This document shows, in pieces, positions 55,809-62,699 of a DNA stretch of 64,000 nt (position 1 is its first letter; each line of letters starts with the position of its first letter). The translations under genes and the position numbers were made by a program. The stretch comes from a virus. Below the pieces are notes generated by a model. That model did not search any database and was not told where the DNA came from. It was given only the letters and a program-made list of their open reading frames with translations. The stretch is taken from positions 1 through 64,000 of the IMG/VR virus record IMGVR_UViG_3300044859_001080; one strand, given 5' to 3'.

Positions 55809-58130
55809 ATGGAAGAAAACAAAACATGGGTTAACCCCAATATTAGGGTTATCTGGGAGGATCATCCAGAGAATATTACCCAAGATAAGATTAAAGATGT
55901 TAGGCAATATTTTGCAAGAAAATATGGGACAACAAATGTTAATGTTATTACCAAAGTAAAATATGAAGATAAGGTGTTGCAATCAATTGATGTATCATCA
56001 AATATCTTGGATATTAATTATCAAAATAATTTGATTAGGAATTTGCTTGAAACAAATAGCAATTTGGATTATTATGATAAAATTATGGAAATCAATAATA
56101 TTGTTGAAAACAAATTGGTGCTGGAAAATCAAGAGCCAACACAATTCAATAAATGGTATATTAAGAGAATTAGATTTAGCAATTTCTTATCTTTTGGTGA
56201 AAACCAAGAACTTGATTTTGATAAATTAAATGGGATAACCATTGTTGAATCAACCCCCCAGAACACAGGTGGTAAAACCACTTTGACCATTGACTTATTA
56301 TTATTTTTATTTTTTAATACCACAACAAAGAGCAGCAAGGCAGAAGATATTTTTAATAAATTCACAAACAAAGATACAGTTCAGGTTGTTGGGGATATTG
56401 TTATTGATGGTGAGGAATATATGATATCCAGAAGAATGGATAGGAAAAAGAATAAGACAGAAGAATGGAAAGTAAAAAGTGAATTATCATTTGATAAGAA
56501 ATTAAAAAATGGTGAAATTCAGAATTTGAAGGGGGAGCAAAGAAGGGAAACCGAATTATTTATTAAGAACACAATTGGCAATATGGATGATTTCTTGGCC
56601 ACCATATTAACAACTGGGAACAATCTTGAAGATTTATTGGAATCAAAACCCACAGCCAGGGGTCAATTGTTGGGGAGATTTTTGGGGTTGGAACATTTAA
56701 AGAAAAAGGAGGATTTTGGCAAAGAAGTTTATCAAGAATTTTCAAAACGAATGTTCTCAAACGTTTACAATGTGGAGAAATTAAAGACAGAGAATCTGGA
56801 TTTGGTTGAAGAAGTTAAGGAGTTGGAAATAAATTTGGAAAAATTAAGTAAAGATTTAAAAGATTATGAAGAAAGACTGGAAAAAGGTAATCAGTATAAA
56901 AATGAATTATATACTTCAAAGTATTCTGATATTGATAAGGAATTATTAATTGTAAATGTGCAATCATTGGAAACTGAAATAGCAACAATCAATGCAAATA
57001 ATTTCAGAATAAATGATATGATTAAAGCAATTAATTCTGATAAGCCAGAAAATTTCTATGATGAAGATGAACATGATATCTTGAAGGAAAATATTATGGA
57101 CACCAAATTGAATAAACAATTATTGAAAGCAAAGATTGATGAAATAACAAAATTAATTAAAACTTATGGTAATGGTATTCAATGTGAACATTGCGGATTA
57201 AATCTTATTGATGCAGAATTTACAAAGGCAAAAGTGGATTCCTTGGATATTCACAAGAATGAATATGAAGTTATTTCAAATTTGGTTATTGAATTGGAAG
57301 CAAAACATGAACAACTCAATAAATTAAAAAAAGATTTTGATGCTTATGAAAAAAATAAGTTAATAATTAAAAAACATAACTTATCTTTGGAGGCAAATGT
57401 TATCAAAATAGAAAATTTAGAGAGAACCATTAAAAGATATTTGGAAGTTCAAGAGAAGATTAAAAAGAATAATCAAATAGATACATTAATAATTAAAGCA
57501 AATAGTAAGATAGATGAATTAACTTTTGAAAAAAATAAAATAACAAAAGATATTAGTGGTATTGAGATAAAAATATCAAATTATAAAGAAAAGACTGAAA
57601 AGAATTTAACAATTATTGAAAAAATATACAAAGAACAAGAAGAGGAAAAACAATATAAGATTTATTTGGATTTGTTTGGCAAGAATGGAATTTCTAAAAT
57701 GATAATGAAAACTATGTTGCCAGTTATTAATTCAGAATTGCAAAGATTATTATTAGATGTTTGTTATTTCACATTAGATGTCAAAGTTAATGACAAGAAT
57801 GAGGTTGAATTTGTTATGATTGATAATAACACTGGTGTTGAGAAATTAATGACAACAGGATCTGGATATGAGAAAACAATAGCATCATTGGCATTAAGAG
57901 CAGTATTAAGCAAAGTTTGTTCATTACCAAAACCAAATATCTGGGTTGCAGATGAAGTATTTGGTAAGGTGTCAAATGAAAATTTAGATATGATGGGTGA
58001 ATTTTTTATTCGATTAAAGAGTTATTTTGAAAAAATATTGTTAATTTCGCATAACCCTTTAATCAGCAACTGGGGGGAATCAAAAATAGTTGTTGAAAAG
58101 AAAAATAATGTTTCAAAAGTTTTGATTTAG
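55809..58130 (+). CDS. Recombination ATPase subunit gp46/SbcC-like
   Basis: This protein has 773 residues from ATG 55809. The Walker A region is STPQNTGGKTTLT near residue 150. Long coiled-coil arms flank a CEHC zinc hook near residue 459. The ABC signature MTTGSGYEKT lies near 680, the Walker B VADEVFG near 711, and ILLISHNP provides the His switch near 745. It joins DNA ends with gp47. Residues 1-110 precede the usual RFSNFLSFG start and are extra, with no motif I can name. Longer than T4 gp46 (560) mainly through this extension and longer coiled coils. Confidence 0.9.
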   Translation: MEENKTWVNPNIRVIWEDHPENITQDKIKDVRQYFARKYGTTNVNVITKVKYEDKVLQSIDVSSNILDINYQNNLIRNLLETNSNLDYYDKIMEINNIVENKLVLENQEPTQFNKWYIKRIRFSNFLSFGENQELDFDKLNGITIVESTPQNTGGKTTLTIDLLLFLFFNTTTKSSKAEDIFNKFTNKDTVQVVGDIVIDGEEYMISRRMDRKKNKTEEWKVKSELSFDKKLKNGEIQNLKGEQRRETELFIKNTIGNMDDFLATILTTGNNLEDLLESKPTARGQLLGRFLGLEHLKKKEDFGKEVYQEFSKRMFSNVYNVEKLKTENLDLVEEVKELEINLEKLSKDLKDYEERLEKGNQYKNELYTSKYSDIDKELLIVNVQSLETEIATINANNFRINDMIKAINSDKPENFYDEDEHDILKENIMDTKLNKQLLKAKIDEITKLIKTYGNGIQCEHCGLNLIDAEFTKAKVDSLDIHKNEYEVISNLVIELEAKHEQLNKLKKDFDAYEKNKLIIKKHNLSLEANVIKIENLERTIKRYLEVQEKIKKNNQIDTLIIKANSKIDELTFEKNKITKDISGIEIKISNYKEKTEKNLTIIEKIYKEQEEEKQYKIYLDLFGKNGISKMIMKTMLPVINSELQRLLLDVCYFTLDVKVNDKNEVEFVMIDNNTGVEKLMTTGSGYEKTIASLALRAVLSKVCSLPKPNIWVADEVFGKVSNENLDMMGEFFIRLKSYFEKILLISHNPLISNWGESKIVVEKKNNVSKVLI

Positions 58131-58150
58131 AAAAATAATTGTTAACTTTG
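58121..58150 (+). promoter_or_regulatory. Bacteroidetes-type promoter upstream of the sigma-factor operon
   Basis: TTTG at 58121-58124, 18 nt, then TAACTTTG at 58143-58150. The -33 box overlaps the end of gp46. Expected start near 58156, with the ATG at 58163, giving a leader of under 10 nt. It would let host polymerase make the phage sigma factor. Confidence 0.7.
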
Positions 58151-58162
58151 CAAAAAAATAAA

Positions 58163-58648
58163 ATGAAGAATTACAACTTGACAATTTACAAACCAAAGAA
58201 AAATTTTGTATTAGATTCTTTTATTGATGAGTTTTCTAATATATCTGACACAGAACCATTAATGACAGAGGTTGGTGATTCTATCATTATGATTTTTGGT
58301 TCAGATGTTGACTTGGTTGATTTAGCCACAGTACTATCAAGTATTTTATTTGATACTTGTTATGGTTATACATTAGTTGAGATAGTGAATGATTATGCTG
58401 CATTCTTTCCAATGGAAAACTTTGTAAGTCTGGGACTAAATGATGCACCAAATGAATTTAGCAAAGGGAATAAACCATTCCTTGGTATTTTAAAAAGTGA
58501 TAATTTAACCAAAGTCTACTCAGTTATTAATGAAGGTGAATCAGAAACAGATTTGGATTTAATCCTTGAAAAGATTTCCAGCAAGGGTATTAGTTCATTG
58601 ACATCAATTGAAAAAGAATTATTACAGAATTTCTCTAAACAAAATTAA
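58163..58648 (+). CDS. Hypothetical protein before sigma factor
   Basis: This protein has 161 residues from ATG 58163; an in-frame TTG at 58139 falls before the predicted transcription start and was rejected. It is acidic and globular, with a beta-rich N-terminus (NLTIYKPKKNFVLDSFI), hydrophobic SIIMIFGSDVDLVDLATVLSS and an acidic helical C-terminus. No family recognised. It is 3 nt upstream of the sigma gene, so it may influence sigma activity (for example as an anti-sigma or partner), which is speculation. Confidence 0.65.
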   Translation: MKNYNLTIYKPKKNFVLDSFIDEFSNISDTEPLMTEVGDSIIMIFGSDVDLVDLATVLSSILFDTCYGYTLVEIVNDYAAFFPMENFVSLGLNDAPNEFSKGNKPFLGILKSDNLTKVYSVINEGESETDLDLILEKISSKGISSLTSIEKELLQNFSKQN

Positions 58649-58651
58649 AAA

Positions 58652-59449
58652 ATGAAAGAAAAAAAGTTTCTAATGATTAACCAGTCTGAAATATCATCTT
58701 ACTTAAAAGATGTTAGAAAACACAAAGTTATGAACGCTGAAAGAGAGCGTGAATTGGCTAAAATTATGTTAAATCCCAACACAACTGATGCACAGAAGTC
58801 ATTAGTTAAGAAGGAATTAGTTGAAGGCAATTTAAGGTTTGTTATTAGTGTGTGTAAGCAGTATCAAAACCAGGGGTTGGATTTGTCTGATTTGATTGCA
58901 GAAGGTAATTATGGGTTATTGAAAGCAATTGATAAGTTTGATTGGACCAAGAATTTAAGATTTATTTCTTATGGTGTGTGGTGGATTAAGCAAGCTATTA
59001 TTGAATCCTTAAATGATAATGCTAGAACAATAAGACTGCCTGTTAATATTGTTCAAGAATATCATAAGATTAAAAAGTTCTTAAATGAATTTGATAATAG
59101 TACACCAAGTAAATTGACAAATCTGGCACACACAATTGACTTAGATTCAACTTTAAATGAAGATGGGGATACATTACTTAATGTGATTAAGAATGAGAAT
59201 GCTGACAACCCAGAGGATGTATTTAGCACCAAGCAAATTTTAAGGGAAAAACTTTTGAATATTTTATGCTTGCTCGATTGTAGAGAAAAGGTTATCATTG
59301 AGGATTACTTTGGATTAAATGGCTCAGTTAGGACATTAGAAGAAATTGGTGGCGAGTTTAACCTAACAAAAGAAAGAGTTCGCCAAATAAAAGAAAAAGC
59401 ACTAAAAAAACTCAGAAATGAGTCAAAAGTGTTATTTGAATATATTTAA
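58652..59449 (+). CDS. Sigma70-family RNA polymerase sigma factor
   Basis: This protein has 265 residues. Region 1.2-like (SEISSYLKDVRKHKVMNAE, 12-30) is followed by region 2 (about 55-125: VEGNLRFVISVCKQYQNQGL, FDWTKNLRFISYGVWWIKQAI), a shortened region 3 and region 4 helix-turn-helix (about 207-257: VRTLEEIGGEFNLTKERVRQ). All DNA-contacting parts seem present, unlike T4 gp55, which lacks region 4. It would redirect host polymerase to phage promoters. Candidates are the TATTTATA sites, which lack a -33 box (inference). Confidence 0.88.
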   Translation: MKEKKFLMINQSEISSYLKDVRKHKVMNAERERELAKIMLNPNTTDAQKSLVKKELVEGNLRFVISVCKQYQNQGLDLSDLIAEGNYGLLKAIDKFDWTKNLRFISYGVWWIKQAIIESLNDNARTIRLPVNIVQEYHKIKKFLNEFDNSTPSKLTNLAHTIDLDSTLNEDGDTLLNVIKNENADNPEDVFSTKQILREKLLNILCLLDCREKVIIEDYFGLNGSVRTLEEIGGEFNLTKERVRQIKEKALKKLRNESKVLFEYI

Positions 59450-59469
59450 TAATAATAAAAAACAACAAC

Positions 59470-59754
59470 ATGGAAAATTTTAGAAAATTTTTAGCAAAGA
59501 ATTTTACATTAATTGTATTTATTTTTTTGGTTATTGGCTGGTTTAAAGGATGTGGTGACACAAAAGAAATTGGTAAAATTAACGATGAAATTAAAGCAAT
59601 TAAAGATTCAACTTACACCAAAATGGAATTGGATAAACAATTAAAAATCATGAGTCTTGAAACTGAAAAAAGGTTTATTCAATCTACTGATAGAAAAATA
59701 CTTGATGTAAACAGGCAAGCACAAATAGATTTAGAATTAGAAAAACTTAAATAA
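59470..59754 (+). CDS. Small membrane-anchored coiled-coil protein
   Basis: This 94-residue protein has a single N-terminal membrane helix, FTLIVFIFLVIGWFKGCG (about 12-29), and a charged coiled-coil remainder (IGKINDEIKAIKDS, then LEKLK end). The Cys lies at the helix end but not in a lipobox. It could be a phage lysis accessory or a membrane tether. It abuts the next membrane protein gene directly. Confidence 0.62.
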   Translation: MENFRKFLAKNFTLIVFIFLVIGWFKGCGDTKEIGKINDEIKAIKDSTYTKMELDKQLKIMSLETEKRFIQSTDRKILDVNRQAQIDLELEKLK

Positions 59755-60588
59755 ATGAATATTGTTAGTAAGAATTTAGAAAAAATAGTATATTTTGCAT
59801 TTCTAGTGCCGATTATAACTGTAGCGGTTGTTTCAATATCACACGTTACTAGTTGGTATGGTTTAACTAATAATTCTACTTGGGCAATTTATTTATCTGT
59901 TGGTGTGGAGATTGCTGCTTTGTCAGCCTTGGCAGCAATCTCTGTTCATATGGGAAAGACTGTATATATACCTTTTGGTATAGTTACATTAATTCAATTG
60001 GTTGGAAACGTATTTTATTCCTACCAATACATTGATGAGTCATCAGAAGAATTTAAAGATTGGGTTGAGTTGTCAACTGTTTTCTTTCAATATATTATTG
60101 ATGAAAATGATATTGTTGGGCATAAAAGACTTCTTGCTATTTTCTCTGGTGGACTATTACCAGTTATATCCCTTTCTTTCTTACATATGTTGGTTAAGTT
60201 AAGAGATAAGGAAAAACTTCAAGATGAAGCTACTACACCAATATTAAATGATATTGAGTTAGAAGCGTTAAGTAGAGAGGCAGGTAAAATAGAGGCAAAA
60301 GAGGTTGAAGAAAAATATACCCCAACCAAGGAAGAATTAGGTTTGCTAGAAGTATATCTGGATAATCTAACAAAGGATAAGTCAGACCCAATACAACCCA
60401 AACCAAGAAAGAAAGGCAATAAGCCGGGGGTCACCCCAACTTTATTGGAAGATACATTATTGAGTGATGATTCTGAAATAGAAGTGCCTAAACCTGATAC
60501 AAGTAGAAAGAAGAAATTAGAATTAAATAATAATTCTGAAGATATAAGTAGATTAACATATAGAAAAAGAAATGCTGGAGATAATTAA
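59755..60588 (+). CDS. Multi-spanning membrane protein
   Basis: This 277-residue protein has about four membrane helices in the first 160 residues (VYFAFLVPIITVAVVSI; IYLSVGVEIAALSALAAI; IPFGIVTLIQLVGNVFY; LLAIFSGGLLPVISLSFL), then an acidic/basic cytoplasmic tail with Pro-Lys clusters. It begins immediately after the previous stop. Position next to an endolysin-like gene makes a holin or lysis-control role thinkable, but the long charged tail is not typical of holins. Function not assigned. Confidence 0.6.
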   Translation: MNIVSKNLEKIVYFAFLVPIITVAVVSISHVTSWYGLTNNSTWAIYLSVGVEIAALSALAAISVHMGKTVYIPFGIVTLIQLVGNVFYSYQYIDESSEEFKDWVELSTVFFQYIIDENDIVGHKRLLAIFSGGLLPVISLSFLHMLVKLRDKEKLQDEATTPILNDIELEALSREAGKIEAKEVEEKYTPTKEELGLLEVYLDNLTKDKSDPIQPKPRKKGNKPGVTPTLLEDTLLSDDSEIEVPKPDTSRKKKLELNNNSEDISRLTYRKRNAGDN

Positions 60589-61174
60589 ATATGGTGAATT
60601 TAAACCAATAGGTAAGCAAAAGAATAAAAATAAGATAATATTAATTAATACATTTAGGGATGCCAAGAACTACTTGGTGTCCCTAAAATATAGGCATAAT
60701 GGTGAGTATGATAAAATTCCTAATTATATTATATCTAAAAAAGGTGAGGTTATTAAATTAATGGATGATGGGGGGTATTCTAATTTATTTGATGATAAGT
60801 TAATTAATTTTAATTCAGTTGTTATTGCTATTGAGAATTTGGGTTGGTTGGAAAAAAATCAAACCACAGGATTAAATAATAATTGGATTGGTGATATTTA
60901 TAATGGTCAACCCTATTATAAAAAGTGGAGGGATTATGATTTTTGGGATAATTATACAAATGCTCAAATTAATAGTTTGGCTATGTTGTGTTCTGAACTT
61001 TGTGATAAAATGGGGATTAATAAAAAATTTATAGGTCACAACACTAAAACTGAAATTGGGGTAAAATTTAATGGAATATTGAGTAGGAGTAATATATATA
61101 AAACTTATACAGATATATCACCATCTTTTGATATAAAACTTTTTGAAAAAATTTTAGAAAATGGTAGAAAATAG
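60572..61174 (+). CDS. N-acetylmuramoyl-L-alanine amidase-like endolysin
   Basis: This 200-residue protein resembles amidase_2/AmpD enzymes: IPNYIISKKGEVIKLMDD, then VVIAIENLGWL, FIGHNTKTE with one zinc His, and TDISPSFD with the final Asp. The first zinc His, normally in a strand like I-V-I-H-H, is replaced in IILINTFRD (Asn). It would cut peptidoglycan at lysis if active. It overlaps the previous membrane protein by 17 nt and the next gene by 14 nt. The Asn substitution makes activity uncertain; it may use another ligand. Confidence 0.62.
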   Translation: MLEIIKYGEFKPIGKQKNKNKIILINTFRDAKNYLVSLKYRHNGEYDKIPNYIISKKGEVIKLMDDGGYSNLFDDKLINFNSVVIAIENLGWLEKNQTTGLNNNWIGDIYNGQPYYKKWRDYDFWDNYTNAQINSLAMLCSELCDKMGINKKFIGHNTKTEIGVKFNGILSRSNIYKTYTDISPSFDIKLFEKILENGRK

Positions 61175-61757
61175 TTATGATGAGATGAAATCTCTTTTAA
61201 AGAAATCTAAAATGTTGTTTGAGCAATTCTCAGATTCCGGAAGACTTAATACAGCAGATAGTATATCAAATAAAATACGTAGTAGTGTGGCTATGAGTTC
61301 TGATGATGGGAATCAAGATAATAGAACTATGGGGGGTATGAATAATGGTGAAGAAGAAACTCAAAAGAGTTCAGATCGTCAACAAAAATATAAAATATCT
61401 GGGGGTATATTTGTTTTACATGGAGATTCAAAAGCAGAGGTTGATAATATAACAACTGATGACAAATCATCATTCCAAGAAACAATGGATGAGTTTGTTG
61501 AAGAGGTTTCTGATTTGGTTGATTTTGATGAATTGCATTTGTATAAAAATAGTGTAGAGTGGGGTGGTAAATTGATAGATGATAATATTACTTTCCTATA
61601 TACAATTGGTGAGAATGGTGGTGTTTATATAAGCGCAGATATTGTAAAAATAGATGAGGATTTTTTAAGTATCATAACAAAATTAGAGCAGTATTATCAA
61701 AAATTTAAATCAAAATGGTCAAAAATGTTAGCAATAAGGAAGAAAACACCCAATTAA
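61161..61757 (+). CDS. Hypothetical acidic protein
   Basis: This 198-residue protein has a charged helical N-terminus (NSYDEMKSLLKKSKMLFEQF), a Ser/Asn/Glu-rich disordered middle (NGEEETQKSSDRQQ) and a folded C-terminal half with strands FVLHGDSKAEV and VYISADIVK. It overlaps neighbours on both sides (14 and 43 nt). No family recognised; there is no signal peptide or membrane helix. Confidence 0.55.
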   Translation: MVENSYDEMKSLLKKSKMLFEQFSDSGRLNTADSISNKIRSSVAMSSDDGNQDNRTMGGMNNGEEETQKSSDRQQKYKISGGIFVLHGDSKAEVDNITTDDKSSFQETMDEFVEEVSDLVDFDELHLYKNSVEWGGKLIDDNITFLYTIGENGGVYISADIVKIDEDFLSIITKLEQYYQKFKSKWSKMLAIRKKTPN

Positions 61758-62125
61758 CAGGTAATTTCAATAGTATTCTGGATGGGGTATTGAAATTAAT
61801 TTTAATATTAGGTTTGATATTTTTTGGTATTTGGATGTATAGGAAGACAGAACCCAAAGTTAAGTTAGACGATAAAACAAATCAAAAAATTGTTGAATTG
61901 GATCAATCAAATAAAAGAATTGAGAATAATCAAAAAATTCTGGAAGAAAAGATTGACAAGTACATTTTAGAGATAAATGAAATTGATAGAAATATCAAAG
62001 ACATAAACAATAAAAAAGAAATAGTTAGAAGATTTTATTATGAGAAAGTTATATCTATTGACACTTTCAATATGGTTGCCTTGGATAGTTTTTTCACAAA
62101 CAGATACAGTTTCTATTCAAACTAA
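61715..62125 (+). CDS. Small protein with N-terminal membrane helix and coiled coil
   Basis: This 136-residue protein has residues about 24-42 (VLKLILILGLIFFGIWMYR) as a single membrane helix with the N-terminus inside, then a charged coiled coil to about 110. This is the layout of an inner-membrane spanin subunit. Its 3' end overlaps the next gene by 86 nt in another frame, recalling Rz/Rz1 nesting. Spanin role is a suggestion only. Confidence 0.55.
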   Translation: MVKNVSNKEENTQLTGNFNSILDGVLKLILILGLIFFGIWMYRKTEPKVKLDDKTNQKIVELDQSNKRIENNQKILEEKIDKYILEINEIDRNIKDINNKKEIVRRFYYEKVISIDTFNMVALDSFFTNRYSFYSN

Positions 62126-62453
62126 ATCATTCCCAATAACAATTGTTAAGGAAATAGCAAAAGATTTGATTAGATATGATTCAGTTAAGAATGAATTATT
62201 ACATGTTAACAACCTAATTCTGGAAACAGAAAAGAAAATATATTTAAAAGATTCTTTATTATTCTCATATATTGAAAAAGAACAAAAGTATAAAGATATT
62301 ATAAAAATAAATAATGAAAAGTATCAAGTACTTGAAAGTAATTTTGTGAGTAATCAAAATTTATTAAAGAAAGAAAAAATGAAAAACACAATAAATCAAA
62401 TCCTAATAGGTTTATCCATATTTGGATTCACATATTCTATAATTTTTAAATAA
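62040..62453 (+). CDS. Exported coiled-coil protein with C-terminal membrane helix
   Basis: This 137-residue protein has an N-terminal signal-like segment, MRKLYLLTLSIWLPWIVFSQ, with a likely cut after FSQ; a coiled-coil middle (about 40-110); and a C-terminal hydrophobic helix NQILIGLSIFGFTYSIIF. This topology resembles a unimolecular spanin, but there is no lipobox cysteine. It overlaps the previous gene by 86 nt in another frame. Confidence 0.58.
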   Translation: MRKLYLLTLSIWLPWIVFSQTDTVSIQTKSFPITIVKEIAKDLIRYDSVKNELLHVNNLILETEKKIYLKDSLLFSYIEKEQKYKDIIKINNEKYQVLESNFVSNQNLLKKEKMKNTINQILIGLSIFGFTYSIIFK

Positions 62454-62698
62454 TGGCATTAACACAATCTGAAAAAAAAGAAATTGAAGTTGTTGTTAGA
62501 AAAGAGATTAAAGATTTCTTTGAAAGTAGCACTTTATCCCAATATGAAAATAAGTTAATTGATAAATTACAAAAAGAATTCAGAAGGGGCAAATTTGAAG
62601 GTGAAGTTAAAGACATTACTGTAAAAATGTTTAGAGAGTTTTACCAATTTATGTGGATGAACAGAAGTTATTGGGAGCCTAAATTAAAAAATGCATAA
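62453..62698 (+). CDS. Small hypothetical protein
   Basis: This 81-residue charged helical protein (EKKEIEVVVRKEIKDFFES, then a C-terminal YQFMWMNRSYWEPKL) shares one base with the previous stop (TAATG). It has no membrane helix. It may be a small virion or assembly protein, but nothing decides this. The next gene begins one base after its stop. Confidence 0.6.
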   Translation: MALTQSEKKEIEVVVRKEIKDFFESSTLSQYENKLIDKLQKEFRRGKFEGEVKDITVKMFREFYQFMWMNRSYWEPKLKNA

Positions 62699-62699
62699 T

